Origin: Pedobacter sp. WC2423
Lineage (GTDB): Bacteria; Bacteroidota; Bacteroidia; Sphingobacteriales; Sphingobacteriaceae
DNA: 64,000 bases
Direction of reading: 5' to 3'
NCBI RefSeq assembly: GCF_040822065.1
Contig: NZ_CP162005.1
Coordinates: 4,650,001-4,714,000 of the forward strand
Shown: one piece after another, positions 1 to 9,910 of the stretch
How positions within the stretch are numbered: position 1 is the stretch's first letter
How the letters are laid out: each line of letters opens with the position of its first letter
The notes under the pieces: generated by a model
Told to the model about the DNA's origin: nothing
What the model saw: the letters and a program-made list of their open reading frames with translations, nothing else
The model's database searches: none
Translations under genes and position numbers: made by a program

Positions 1-2301
1 AAAGATGCGAACGCAACTGCTATTTATGGGTCAAGAGCTTCAAACGGGGTAATTTTAATTACGACTAAAAAAGGTAAATCTGGCGCACCAAGCATTGATT
101 TCAGTACAGTTAACTCTTATGCCACTGTAGCAAGGAAAGTAAAAGTACTGACAGGTGATCAGGTTCGTGCGTATGTAAATGCAAATGGTACTGATGCTCA
201 AAAAGCATTATCAGGTACTGCAAATACAGATTGGCAGGACGTGATTTTCAATAATGCTTTTTCTACAGATAATAACCTGAGTATCTCAGGGACTTTCAAA
301 AATGTTCCTTACCGTGTTTCGGGTGGTTATTTAGACCAGAGAGGATTATTATTAACAGACCGTATGACCAGAGCATCAGGCGGGTTAACACTGAATCCTA
401 CTTTCTTTGATAAACATTTAAAAGTTGACCTGAGTTTAAAAGGGACATTGAGTGAATCGCATTTTGCAAACCAGGATGCGGTATTTCAGTCTGTTCAATT
501 TGATCCGACACAGCCTGTTTATGCGAATAATAAATTTGGTGGATACTTTGAGTGGATCGGTTCTTCAGGACAGTTAAATCCCAATGCACCCAGAAACCCG
601 CTTGGATTAATCGAACAGAAAAATGATATTGGTAAAACAGACAGAAGCTTCGGTAATTTAAGACTGGATTACTCTTTCCATTTTCTGCCTGAATTACATG
701 CGAATGCAAATGTAGCTTATGATGTTTCCAAAGGATATGGAACTACATTTATTCCGGCGTATGCTGCACAGAAATTTTCGCAGAGCGGTTCCGCTACGCA
801 GTATGAGCAGGTTCAGCATAATAAAGTGGCTGAATTTTATTTAAGCTATATCAAAGACCTGAAGGGTATCAATAGTAATATTAATGCAACTGCTGGTTAT
901 GGTTATTATGATAATGCCACAACGGTTTATAACTTTACAGATTATAATGCAATAGGTGGAGTACAGAAATTACCTGTGTTTCCATATGATAAACAGCAAA
1001 ACAGATTATTGTCTTATTATGGACGTCTGGTTTATACCCTGGCAGATAAATATATTCTATCAGGAACAATGCGTGCCGATGGAGCCTCTAAATTCAATCC
1101 TGAAGGCCGCTGGGGATATTTTCCTTCAGCAGGTTTTACCTGGAGAGCAATTGATGAGGATTTCCTGAAAGACAATAAAGTGCTTTCTGATTTAAAACTT
1201 CGCTTAAGTTATGGTATCACTGGTCAGCAGGACGGAATCAGTAACTATAGCTATTTACCTAACTATAGCAACAGTACCAACGAAGCTCAATATCAGATTG
1301 GTGATAAATTCTATCATTTGTATACCCCTCTTGCTTATGATAAAAACCTGAAATGGGAAACTTCAACAACTTATAATGCAGGTTTGGATTATGGCTTGTT
1401 CAATGGAAGGGTTTACGGTAGTGTAGATGTGTATTACAAAAAAACCAAAGATTTGTTAAGCCTGATCCCGATTGCAGTTGGAACTAATTTTAGCAATCAG
1501 CTGGTTACCAATGTTGGAAATATGGAAAACAAAGGTATTGAAGCCAGTATCAATGTCAGTCTGATTAAAAGTGCAGATGTAAACTGGGATATGGGCTTTA
1601 ACTTCACGTACAACAAAAATAAAATTACCAATCTGTCTTTAAATCCTAATCCTGATTTCAAAGTGGGTACGATAGCGATAGAAGGAACAACAGGCACCAC
1701 AATCCAATGGAACTCTGTAAATTATAATCCTAACTCATTCTTAGCTTATAAGCAGGTTTATAATGCAAATGGCGTGCCTATCGAAGGTGTATATGCTGAT
1801 CTGAACAATGATGGAAAGGTAAATGAGCAGGACAGATATTTTTACAAATCACCTGCACCTAAATTTATTATGGGCTTTACTACTGCCTTTAGCTACAAAA
1901 AATGGACTTTAAGTACCGTGTTACGTGCGAATATCGGCAACTATGTTTATGATAATATCTCTTCAAACTTAGCAGTAAGCAAAAATATTTTAAGTCAAAG
2001 CGGATTATTGAATAATGCCCCTGCTTCGTTTTACGATACCAACTTTACAAGCAATCAGTTTCTGAGCGATTATTATGTGCGTAATGCTTCTTTCCTGAAA
2101 ATGGATAATGCGGGCATCGCTTATAATTTCGGTCGCATTTCACCAAATTCAAAAGCAAATCTGCGTATTACTGCAAATGTTCAGAATGTATTTGTGATTT
2201 CTGATTATAAAGGTCTTGATCCTGAAATCAGTAGCGGAGTGGATTACAAATTGTATCCAAGACCAAGAACATACAGTTTAGGGCTTAATGTTGGGTTTTA
2301 A
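1..2301 (+). CDS. susC: SusC/RagA TonB-dependent outer membrane receptor, 5' partial
   Basis: Outer membrane beta-barrel that, with SusD, imports starch oligosaccharides using TonB energy. The reading frame is already open at base 1 and no start codon is in the window, so the N-terminal signal peptide, carboxypeptidase-like domain and TonB box lie upstream. The first visible residues (DANATAIYGSRASNGVILI) are the strongly conserved end of the SusC plug domain; about 766 residues follow, ending in barrel strands and an aromatic-rich C-terminus (LGLNVGF). Near the C-terminal third there is a calcium-loop-like stretch, DLNNDGKVNEQDR, common in this family. It is followed after 26 bp by susD. Substrate assignment to starch/maltodextrin is inferred from the downstream GH13 and GH65 genes, not from the receptor itself. 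Confidence 0.95.
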   Translation, partial: KDANATAIYGSRASNGVILITTKKGKSGAPSIDFSTVNSYATVARKVKVLTGDQVRAYVNANGTDAQKALSGTANTDWQDVIFNNAFSTDNNLSISGTFKNVPYRVSGGYLDQRGLLLTDRMTRASGGLTLNPTFFDKHLKVDLSLKGTLSESHFANQDAVFQSVQFDPTQPVYANNKFGGYFEWIGSSGQLNPNAPRNPLGLIEQKNDIGKTDRSFGNLRLDYSFHFLPELHANANVAYDVSKGYGTTFIPAYAAQKFSQSGSATQYEQVQHNKVAEFYLSYIKDLKGINSNINATAGYGYYDNATTVYNFTDYNAIGGVQKLPVFPYDKQQNRLLSYYGRLVYTLADKYILSGTMRADGASKFNPEGRWGYFPSAGFTWRAIDEDFLKDNKVLSDLKLRLSYGITGQQDGISNYSYLPNYSNSTNEAQYQIGDKFYHLYTPLAYDKNLKWETSTTYNAGLDYGLFNGRVYGSVDVYYKKTKDLLSLIPIAVGTNFSNQLVTNVGNMENKGIEASINVSLIKSADVNWDMGFNFTYNKNKITNLSLNPNPDFKVGTIAIEGTTGTTIQWNSVNYNPNSFLAYKQVYNANGVPIEGVYADLNNDGKVNEQDRYFYKSPAPKFIMGFTTAFSYKKWTLSTVLRANIGNYVYDNISSNLAVSKNILSQSGLLNNAPASFYDTNFTSNQFLSDYYVRNASFLKMDNAGIAYNFGRISPNSKANLRITANVQNVFVISDYKGLDPEISSGVDYKLYPRPRTYSLGLNVGF

Positions 2302-2327
2302 TAAATTATAATTTAAGAAAGAGAGAG

Positions 2328-3911
2328 ATGAACAATCTATTCAAAATATTTACAGCAGCTGTCTTTGTTGCAGCAACATTTTCATCTTGTAAAAAAGATC
2401 TGGTATTAAAACCAACTAATGATCTGACTTCAGATCTGGTTTATGCTAATCTTGCAGGTTATAAACAAGTGCTTGCCAAAGCTTATGCAAGTTATGCAAC
2501 AACGGGTCCGAAAGGGTCTGGTGATAGTGATCTGGGTGGTATTGATGCTGGAACATCAGATTTTATACGTTTATACTGGAATGCGCAGGAGTTAACTACT
2601 GACGAAGGTATTTGTGTATGGAATGACCCGGGAGTTTATGATTTAAACTATCTGACTTATACTGCTGACAATGTCCTGCTGCGTGGATTATATACCAGAA
2701 GTTTATACCAGATTACCATTGTCAACGAGTTTCTTCGTGAAAGTACACCGGCGAAATTAGCTTCACGTAATATTACAGGTAATGATGCAGCTGAAATTGC
2801 TAAATTCAGATCAGAAGTAAGATTTTTACGTGCCTACCAATATTGGGTGTTAATGGATTTGTTTGGTAACCCTCCATTTATCACTGAAGCCAATGAAATT
2901 GGTGTTGTTGCACCACAGCAAATTAAACGTGCTGATTTATTCAAATATGTAGAAAGTGAGTTGTTAGCTATCGAGCCGGAATTAACACCAGCTAATGAAT
3001 ATGGCAGAGTAACCAGAGGTGCAGACCAGCTATTACTGTCCCGTTTATATTTGAATGCTTCAGTTTATACAGGAACAGCTAAAAATACAGAAGCAGTTAC
3101 TTATGCCAGTAAAGTAATTGGAGGTACGTATGCTTTGCAGCCGGCTTACCGTAATTTATTCCTTTCGGATAATGACAAGAATAACCCGGAAGTGATTTTA
3201 TCCATTAATTATGATGGTATCCTGACTCAGAACTTTGGAGGTACAACTTTTTTGACGAATGCATCCATTAACGGAGATATGAAACCTGCTGATTTCGGGA
3301 TTCCAGGTGGTGGTTGGGGTGGTATCCGTACCCGTTCAACTTTACCAGCTATTTTCGGTATATCCGGTGCTTTCACCAGCAATCCGGATTCAAGAGCAAT
3401 GTTTTTTGGAGATAAATCTTCGAATGATGATGTAGGCGTATTTACTGATGGGTTACGTGCGGTCAAATTCAGAAATGCAGATCGGAATGGTAATCCTGGC
3501 CCCTCTAATAATGGTACTTTCTGCTCCATTGATTTTCCTTTATTTCGTTTACCTGAAGCTTATTTAAATTATGCTGAGGGTGTTTTACGTGGAGGAGCCG
3601 GTGGTTCCCTTAGCCAGGCTATCGAATATGTAAATAAATTGCGCCGCCGTGCTTATGGTAATGATTCGGGTAATGTGACTACGTTGAATTTAGATGGTGT
3701 ATTGGCTGAAAGAGCTAAAGAATTCTTCTGGGAGGGTTACAGACGTACAGATTTAATACGTTTTGGTAAGTATACTGACGGTTCTTATTTATGGCCGTTT
3801 AAAGGAGGAGTTAAAGCAGGACGTGGTGTAGAAGCATTCCGCAGTATTTTTCCATTGCCTTCAGCAGATGTAATTGCAAATAGCAACTTAACTCAAAATT
3901 CTGGTTATTAA
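2328..3911 (+). CDS. susD: SusD/RagB-family glycan-binding lipoprotein
   Basis: Surface lipoprotein that lids the SusC barrel and captures glycan. The 527-residue product starts with a lipoprotein signal peptide; the lipobox ends at Cys21 (FSSCKKD), with lysines after the Cys as is common for Bacteroidota surface lipoproteins. SusD-like TPR helices are visible in the first half (SEVRFLRAYQYWVLMDLFGNPPF) and the typical C-terminal RagB signature RAKEFFWEGYRRTDLIRFG near residues 465-485. Length fits the family (about 500-550). It lies 26 bp after susC and 19 bp before the SusE-like gene, so the three are almost certainly cotranscribed. Confidence 0.96.
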   Translation: MNNLFKIFTAAVFVAATFSSCKKDLVLKPTNDLTSDLVYANLAGYKQVLAKAYASYATTGPKGSGDSDLGGIDAGTSDFIRLYWNAQELTTDEGICVWNDPGVYDLNYLTYTADNVLLRGLYTRSLYQITIVNEFLRESTPAKLASRNITGNDAAEIAKFRSEVRFLRAYQYWVLMDLFGNPPFITEANEIGVVAPQQIKRADLFKYVESELLAIEPELTPANEYGRVTRGADQLLLSRLYLNASVYTGTAKNTEAVTYASKVIGGTYALQPAYRNLFLSDNDKNNPEVILSINYDGILTQNFGGTTFLTNASINGDMKPADFGIPGGGWGGIRTRSTLPAIFGISGAFTSNPDSRAMFFGDKSSNDDVGVFTDGLRAVKFRNADRNGNPGPSNNGTFCSIDFPLFRLPEAYLNYAEGVLRGGAGGSLSQAIEYVNKLRRRAYGNDSGNVTTLNLDGVLAERAKEFFWEGYRRTDLIRFGKYTDGSYLWPFKGGVKAGRGVEAFRSIFPLPSADVIANSNLTQNSGY

Positions 3912-3930
3912 TTTAAAATCTGGTATAGAG

Positions 3931-4968
3931 ATGAAATCATTATTTATCAAAAGCATGGCTTATAGTTTGTTCCTGCTATTATTTGTATCCTGTAAAAAGG
4001 ATGAAACTAAAACTGTTGCAAGTACTGGTACTGCACCAGTTTTAACATCTTCACAAAATAACGTGGTCTTAGCAGTGGCCAATTCTGCGCAAACAGCGAC
4101 AGTATTAAACTGGACTGCTGCTTCATTTGGTTACCAGGCAGGTGTATCTTATACTGTGCAGCTGGATAGTGCGGGGAAAAATTTTGCAAAACCAGCAGAG
4201 GTGGCTTTGGCGCAATTACTGACCAAAACATTTACAGTTTTAGAGTTGAATGATATACTTATTCAACTGGGCTTTAAGCCTGATGTGGCCGGTAAACTTG
4301 AAATCCGGATTAAAGCGAGTATCGGTGATGCTTATACACCTGCTTATTCTACTGTGACTCCGGTTGTGGTTACGCCATACCAGGTCATTAAGTTAAATCC
4401 GGTATTGTATGTGATCGGTGCCTATTCCAACTGGTCTGGCGCAACCGCAGTCACCATCGCTTCTGTTAAAGATGATCAGCAATATGAAGGCTATATCAAT
4501 TTGCCAGATGCCAGCAATGAATTTAAATTTACTTCTGCTCCTGATTTTAACCATATCAATTACGGTACTTTAAGCCCTGGTACATTTATCGCCGGATCTG
4601 GCGATAATCTTAAAGTTACAGGTGCTGGTTATTATTTGCTGAAAGCGGATACAAAAGGATTAACCTGGACAGCTACTAAAACCGTCTGGGCAGTTATTGG
4701 CGATGCAACCGGATCATGGGATAATGAAACCCCGATGACGTATGATGCTGCAAATAAAGTATGGACAGTAACAAAAGCTTTATCAGCTGGTGAGTTAAAG
4801 TTCAGGGCAAATGGCGGATACACAATTAATTTCGGTGATAATAAACCCGCTGATGGTCATTTAGAATACGGAGGTGATAACATTCCTGTAGCTGCTGCAG
4901 GCAATTACAAGATTACTTTGAACTTGAGTGTGCCGGGTAGTTATACGTACACAATTAGTAAACAATAA
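3931..4968 (+). CDS. susE: SusE/SusF-family starch-binding outer membrane lipoprotein
   Basis: Accessory surface lipoprotein expected to bind starch beside SusCD. 345 residues; lipoprotein signal peptide with lipobox Cys21 (FVSCKKDE). The N-terminal half has the SusE beta-sandwich look (TAPVLTSSQNNVVLAVANSA, then VLNWTAASFGY). The C-terminal half holds two tandem modules, one beginning VIGAYSNWSG and one WAVIGDATGSWDNETPM, each with Trp/Asn patterns typical of the carbohydrate-binding SusE/SusF repeats. Placement directly behind susD supports the role. It is the last gene before a strong terminator, so the GH13 gene downstream may use its own promoter. SusE versus SusF naming cannot be settled here; two CBM-like modules favour SusE. 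Confidence 0.88.
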   Translation: MKSLFIKSMAYSLFLLLFVSCKKDETKTVASTGTAPVLTSSQNNVVLAVANSAQTATVLNWTAASFGYQAGVSYTVQLDSAGKNFAKPAEVALAQLLTKTFTVLELNDILIQLGFKPDVAGKLEIRIKASIGDAYTPAYSTVTPVVVTPYQVIKLNPVLYVIGAYSNWSGATAVTIASVKDDQQYEGYINLPDASNEFKFTSAPDFNHINYGTLSPGTFIAGSGDNLKVTGAGYYLLKADTKGLTWTATKTVWAVIGDATGSWDNETPMTYDAANKVWTVTKALSAGELKFRANGGYTINFGDNKPADGHLEYGGDNIPVAAAGNYKITLNLSVPGSYTYTISKQ

Positions 4969-4977
4969 AAATATTGA

Positions 4978-5006
4978 AATGCCCTGAATCATCATCAGGG
5001 CATTTT
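4978..5006 (+). terminator. Rho-independent terminator after susE
   Basis: Ten-base perfect arms (AATGCCCTGA and TCAGGGCATT) around a 7-base loop, followed by a short T run, 9 bp behind the susE stop. It should end the susCDE transcript, separating it from the intracellular/periplasmic enzyme genes. Confidence 0.85.
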
Positions 5007-5050
5007 ATTCGTTAATCCCGATTTTCAAATCCGATCCTAAACTTTTAAAA

Positions 5051-6904
5051 ATGAAGAAACTATTAATTGTACTATTTGTTCTGTTTACTGCAAATGCATG
5101 GGCACAGGTAAAACTGGATCATGTAGAACCCATGTTCTGGTGGGCAGGAATGAAAAACCCAAAACTTCAGCTCCTGGTCCATGGTAAAAATATAACTGGC
5201 TATAAAGTACAGTTAAATTATCCGGGAGTAAAATTAATAGCAGTTCATCAAGTAGAGAATCCGGATTATTTGTTCATTGATCTGGAAGTTACTGCGGAAG
5301 CTAAGGCAGGTAAATTCCCCATCTCTTTTATGGATAAAGGAAAGAAGGTTTCGGCGTATAGTTATGAGCTGAAAAACAGAGACCAGTCGGCTTCAAGAAT
5401 TCAGGGCGTAACGAATAAAGACTTTATTTATTTGCTGATGCCGGACCGGTTTTCCAATGGAGATCCATCAAATGATGTAGTTAAAGGGCTCGCAGAAACT
5501 AAATTCAACCGTGATTCTATGTATTACCGTCATGGTGGAGATATTCAGGGCGTAATCAATCACCTGGATTATTTAAAAGCAACAGGAGTAACAACCATCT
5601 GGATGACACCAGAGATAGAAAATGATATGACCTCAGCGTCTTATCATGGTTATGCCGTAACTGATCATTATAAAATTGATCCGCGTTACGGGACTAATGC
5701 TTTATATAAAACTTATGTAGACAAGGTGCATGCTAAAGGCATGAAAGTTATTAAAGATATTGTGCATAATCATATCGGAACAGGACACTGGATATTTAAA
5801 GATATGCCAATGAAAAACTGGGTGAATCAGTGGCCGGCCTATACACAAACAAGCCACCGTGATGAATCTGTAATGGATCCGCATGCTTCAGCTGCGGACA
5901 GGAAAAAACAACTCGACGGCTGGTTTGTACCCAGTATGGCCGATTTGAATGAAAGAAACCCTTATGTGCAAAATTACCTGACTCAAAACCATATCTGGTG
6001 GATAGAATATGCTGGAATTGATGGACTAAGGCTGGATACTTATGCTTATAATGATCCGGAATATATGGCGGACTGGGCTTTAAAATTGAAAGCTGAATTT
6101 CCTACTTTATCTATTTTCGGAGAGACTCTGGTAAATTCAGTAGCCTCACAGGCTTATTTCACACAAGGAAATACAGTAAACAGAGGTTTTGATACGCATT
6201 TACCAGGTGTGACCGATAATATGATGAAAATTGCGGTTTATGAAGCTTTGAATAGTAAAAATGGCTGGACAGATGGTATCTTCAGGTTATATAATGTGGT
6301 TTCGCAAGATTTCCTGTATCAGGATCCCACGCGCAACGTTATCTATTGGGATAACCATGATATGAGCCGTTTTTATTCGATGATTCAGGAAGATATGAAC
6401 AAGTATAAATCTGGTATGGCGATTTTACTGACCATGCGCGGTATTCCTCAGCTATATTATGGAACAGAAATTCTGATGAAGAATTTTTCTGATCCTGATG
6501 GTTTGGTCCGTTCGGATTTTCCGGGTGGATGGAAAGGAGATACCGCAGATAAATTTACGGCTGCGGGCCGTACGCCAAAAGAAAATGAAGCCTGGAATTA
6601 TGTGAGTAAGCTGGCTGTTTACCGGACCAGGAGTGAAGCTCTGCAAAATGGAAAAATGATGCAATTTGTTCCAGAAGATGGTGTGTATGTTTATTTCAGG
6701 TATATTACTGAAGGAAAGCAAGGTAAAGACGTGATGGTCATCTTGAATAGCGAAGATAAAGCCAAAACGCTGGATACCTCAAGATTTGCAGAAAGAATGA
6801 AAAATACAAGCTCGGCGATCAACGTGATCAGCGGAGCACAAATAAATACAGTGAAGAACATCAGTGTCCCTGCTAAAACAACACTGGTACTAGAATTGAA
6901 TTAA
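5051..6904 (+). CDS. Periplasmic GH13 neopullulanase/cyclomaltodextrinase, SusA-like
   Basis: Alpha-glucan hydrolase expected to cut imported maltodextrins in the periplasm. 617 residues with a signal peptide ending near AWAQ (residue 19). An N-terminal beta-sandwich of the cyclomaltodextrinase type (PMFWWAGMKNPKLQLLVHG) precedes the TIM barrel. All GH13 catalytic residues are visible: nucleophile Asp329 in DGLRLDTYAY, acid/base Glu358 in FGETLV, and transition-state Asp437 in WDNHD; region I is IVHNH. The C-terminal all-beta domain is present. Length and architecture match the SusA neopullulanase group. It is one base away from pgmB, so enzyme genes form one operon from here to the MFS gene. 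Exact specificity (pullulan, cyclodextrin or linear maltodextrin) cannot be read from the sequence. Confidence 0.92.
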   Translation: MKKLLIVLFVLFTANAWAQVKLDHVEPMFWWAGMKNPKLQLLVHGKNITGYKVQLNYPGVKLIAVHQVENPDYLFIDLEVTAEAKAGKFPISFMDKGKKVSAYSYELKNRDQSASRIQGVTNKDFIYLLMPDRFSNGDPSNDVVKGLAETKFNRDSMYYRHGGDIQGVINHLDYLKATGVTTIWMTPEIENDMTSASYHGYAVTDHYKIDPRYGTNALYKTYVDKVHAKGMKVIKDIVHNHIGTGHWIFKDMPMKNWVNQWPAYTQTSHRDESVMDPHASAADRKKQLDGWFVPSMADLNERNPYVQNYLTQNHIWWIEYAGIDGLRLDTYAYNDPEYMADWALKLKAEFPTLSIFGETLVNSVASQAYFTQGNTVNRGFDTHLPGVTDNMMKIAVYEALNSKNGWTDGIFRLYNVVSQDFLYQDPTRNVIYWDNHDMSRFYSMIQEDMNKYKSGMAILLTMRGIPQLYYGTEILMKNFSDPDGLVRSDFPGGWKGDTADKFTAAGRTPKENEAWNYVSKLAVYRTRSEALQNGKMMQFVPEDGVYVYFRYITEGKQGKDVMVILNSEDKAKTLDTSRFAERMKNTSSAINVISGAQINTVKNISVPAKTTLVLELN

Positions 6905-6905
6905 T

Positions 6906-7586
6906 ATGAAAGATACGACTATAGCGTGCATTTTTGATTTGGATGGTGTATTGGTAGATACAGCCGTTTATCATTATCAGGCATGGAAAAAACTGGCTAA
7001 CTCATTGGGTTTTGATTTTACGGAAGCGCAAAATGAACAGCTGAAAGGTGTGAACAGAATGCGCTCTCTGGATATGATTTTAAACTGGGGAGGGGTAACC
7101 AAAACTACTGCCGAAAAAGAAGAACTGGCGACTTTGAAAAATAGCTGGTATGTAGCAATGATTAGTCAGATGTCTGTTTCGGAAGTTTTGCCTGGATCAC
7201 TGGATTTGTTAAAAGCATTAAAGGCACAGGGGATTAAAATTGCATTGGGGTCGGCAAGTAAAAATTCAGGCTTAATCCTGGAAAGAACGGAGCTGGCACA
7301 TTTTTTTGATGCCATCGTAGACGGTAATGCGGTAACGACTTCAAAACCTGATCCTGAAGTTTTCATTAAAGGGGCGGAGTTATTAAATGCAGCAGCAGCC
7401 GATTGTATCGTTTTTGAAGATGCATCAGCAGGTGTACAGGCAGCAATTGCAGCAAAAATGGCTGTAATTGGTATTGGAACGGAAGAGAATTTGCCGGGTG
7501 CGGATGAGTTCCATAAAGACCTTTCAACGGTTACTGTTGAAGAATTGATTAATCTGGTTAAAGAAAAGCACAGCGTAAAAGGGTAA
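6906..7586 (+). CDS. pgmB: Beta-phosphoglucomutase
   Basis: Cytoplasmic HAD-superfamily enzyme converting beta-D-glucose 1-phosphate to glucose 6-phosphate. 226 residues, standard length. HAD motif I is FDLDGVLVDT, with the nucleophile Asp and the second Asp two residues later; motif II GSASKN, motif III Lys in TSKPDPEVF and motif IV FEDASAGVQAA are all present. The helical cap follows motif I. It sits between a GH13 gene and the maltose phosphorylase gene (2 bp spacing), the classic pairing: GH65 phosphorylase produces the beta-anomer that this mutase consumes. The ATG is one base after the previous stop, consistent with translational coupling. Confidence 0.95.
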   Translation: MKDTTIACIFDLDGVLVDTAVYHYQAWKKLANSLGFDFTEAQNEQLKGVNRMRSLDMILNWGGVTKTTAEKEELATLKNSWYVAMISQMSVSEVLPGSLDLLKALKAQGIKIALGSASKNSGLILERTELAHFFDAIVDGNAVTTSKPDPEVFIKGAELLNAAAADCIVFEDASAGVQAAIAAKMAVIGIGTEENLPGADEFHKDLSTVTVEELINLVKEKHSVKG

Positions 7587-7588
7587 AT

Positions 7589-9910
7589 ATGAAGAATTAC
7601 ATAGAAGCAGAAGAGTGGAATATCATAGAGAGTGGTTTTGATCCTCATTTGAATAAGATATCTGAAAGTATATTTAGCCTTGGTAATGGCCGGATGGGTC
7701 AGCGCGCAAATTTTGAGGAAACTTACAGTGGTGAATCTTTACAGGGAAATTATGTTGCAGGCGTTTATTATCCGGATAAAACCCGTGTTGGCTGGTGGAA
7801 AAACGGATACCCTGAATATTTTGCCAAAGTCTTGAATGCAGCAGACTGGATGGGACTGGAGCTGAAACTGGATGGAGAGGTGTTGGATTTAAGCTCATGT
7901 AAAGTAACAGCATTCCAAAGAGTGCTGCATATGAAAGAAGGTTATCTGGAACGTACATTCACTGCCGGACTGGCATCAGGGAAACAAGTAGCGGTAAAAG
8001 CCAGGCGGTTCTTTAGTATTGCTAATGATGAGCTGGCAGCTTTACACTATCAATTAACACCACTTAATTTTTCGGGTCAACTGGATTTGACCTCGTTCAT
8101 TGATGGAGATGTGAAGAACCAGGATTCTAATTATGAAGAGAAGTTTTGGGATGAGGTAAGCAGGGCACAGGACGAAAGTGGTTCTTATTTGACACAACGT
8201 ACTAAAAAAACAGCTTTTGATGTAATTACAGGTGTCAAAACTGTAGTGCTAAAAAATCGTAAAACGGTTCAGTTGACTATAGATGAACAGCCGCGTGAAA
8301 AATATCTTTCAGAAAGCGGATCAGCAGAGCTGACATTAAATGAAGGAATTGATATCTATAAAATAGCAACTAACCTTTCGTCACAAAATTATGCAACTGC
8401 TGATTTATTAGCACAGGCTAAAGCAGTAATTGCAGCTGGGGTAGTGAAAGGCTTTGATGAATTGTTAAAGGAACAAGCTGCGGCATGGGCAACGAAATGG
8501 CAGGAAGGTGATATTATTATTGAAGGAGATGTGGCTGCGCAACAAGCCATCCGTTTCAATATCTTCCAGCTAAATCAAACTTATACAGGAAAAGATGCAA
8601 GGTTAAATATTGGCCCGAAAGGCTTTACTGGTGAAAAATACGGAGGTTCGACTTATTGGGATACAGAAGCTTATTGTATTCCTTTCTACTTATCGACCGC
8701 GCCACAGGAAGTTTCTAAAAATCTGCTGGTTTACCGGTATAAGCATTTAGAGAAAGCGATTGAGAATGCAGAAAAGTTAGGCTTTAACAAAGGAGCCGCT
8801 TTGTATCCGATGGTGACTATGAATGGAGAGGAATGTCACAATGAATGGGAAATTACCTTCGAAGAGATCCATCGGAACGGAGCAATTGCTTTCGCAATTT
8901 TTAACTATATCAGGTATACAGGTGATGCTTCTTATTTGAAAGAATATGGCTTGGAAGTACTCATCGGTATTGCCCGTTTCTGGAAACAAAGGGTGAACTG
9001 GAGTGCAGATAAAAAGCAATATGTGATGTTAGGTGTAACCGGACCTAACGAGTACGAAAACAATATCAATAACAACTGGTATACCAATACATTAGCTGCC
9101 TGGTGTTTAAAATATGCTATGGAAGCTGCAGGAATTGTGAAGGAAGAATATCCGGAGCAATACCAGCGCATTGTAGCTAAAACATCGTTGGCAGAAGAGA
9201 AAGAATTTGCGGACTGGAAGGAAATTTCAGCAAACATTTATCTTCCTTATGACGAACAGCAAGGTGTATTTCTTCAGCAAGATGGATATCTGGACAAAGA
9301 GCAAATTCTGGTGAAAGATCTTCCCGCATCAGAGCGTCCATTAAATCAGAAATGGAGCTGGGACAGGATTCTGCGTTCTTGTTATATCAAACAGGCAGAT
9401 GTTTTACAGGGAATGTATTTCTTTGAAGATGATTATGACCTGGAATCGTTAAGAAGGAATTTTGATTTTTATGAATCGCGAACAGTTCATGAGAGCTCTT
9501 TGTCACCTTGTGTACATAGTATATTAGCGGCGAAACTGAATGATGGCGACCGGGCATACGAGTTTTATCTGCGTACTGCGCGTTTAGATCTGGATGATTA
9601 TAACAATGATACAGAAGATGGTCTGCACATTACTTCTATGGCAGGTACCTGGATGAGTATTGTGGAAGGTTTCGGCGGAATGCGCGTGAAAAATGATACG
9701 CTTTGTTTCAATCCATTTCTTCCTGAACAATGGACATCATTCGCGTTTACAATTGGTTTCCGCGGAAATCAGTTCAAAATAAAAATTACTCAGGACGAGA
9801 TTATGATCAATACAACCAGCAAAGAATTGCTGCACATCAATATATTTAATAAGTTACAGCCTGTACAGGCAGGGGAAACCGTAATTAATTACAGAGGACT
9901 ATTGGTATGA
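7589..9910 (+). CDS. GH65 maltose phosphorylase
   Basis: Cytoplasmic phosphorylase expected to split maltose with inorganic phosphate into glucose and beta-glucose 1-phosphate. 773 residues, normal for GH65. Visible are the N-terminal super-beta-sandwich start (NKISESIFSLGNGRMGQRANFEE abbreviated), the substrate-binding WDTEAYCIPFY, and the general-acid Glu488 in VTGPNEYENN, which matches the maltose phosphorylase subgroup. The C-terminal part has HITSMAGTWMSIVEGFGGMR, the phosphate-site region. The gene overlaps the next GH13 start by four bases (ATGA). Other GH65 specificities (trehalose, kojibiose) are possible, but the GH13/Sus context and pgmB favour maltose. Confidence 0.93.
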   Translation: MKNYIEAEEWNIIESGFDPHLNKISESIFSLGNGRMGQRANFEETYSGESLQGNYVAGVYYPDKTRVGWWKNGYPEYFAKVLNAADWMGLELKLDGEVLDLSSCKVTAFQRVLHMKEGYLERTFTAGLASGKQVAVKARRFFSIANDELAALHYQLTPLNFSGQLDLTSFIDGDVKNQDSNYEEKFWDEVSRAQDESGSYLTQRTKKTAFDVITGVKTVVLKNRKTVQLTIDEQPREKYLSESGSAELTLNEGIDIYKIATNLSSQNYATADLLAQAKAVIAAGVVKGFDELLKEQAAAWATKWQEGDIIIEGDVAAQQAIRFNIFQLNQTYTGKDARLNIGPKGFTGEKYGGSTYWDTEAYCIPFYLSTAPQEVSKNLLVYRYKHLEKAIENAEKLGFNKGAALYPMVTMNGEECHNEWEITFEEIHRNGAIAFAIFNYIRYTGDASYLKEYGLEVLIGIARFWKQRVNWSADKKQYVMLGVTGPNEYENNINNNWYTNTLAAWCLKYAMEAAGIVKEEYPEQYQRIVAKTSLAEEKEFADWKEISANIYLPYDEQQGVFLQQDGYLDKEQILVKDLPASERPLNQKWSWDRILRSCYIKQADVLQGMYFFEDDYDLESLRRNFDFYESRTVHESSLSPCVHSILAAKLNDGDRAYEFYLRTARLDLDDYNNDTEDGLHITSMAGTWMSIVEGFGGMRVKNDTLCFNPFLPEQWTSFAFTIGFRGNQFKIKITQDEIMINTTSKELLHINIFNKLQPVQAGETVINYRGLLV

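Noticed and set aside
7166..7648. 160-codon frame on the minus strand opposite pgmB
   Set aside because: Shadow of a well-supported gene; Ser/Ala-rich reading typical of the antisense frame.
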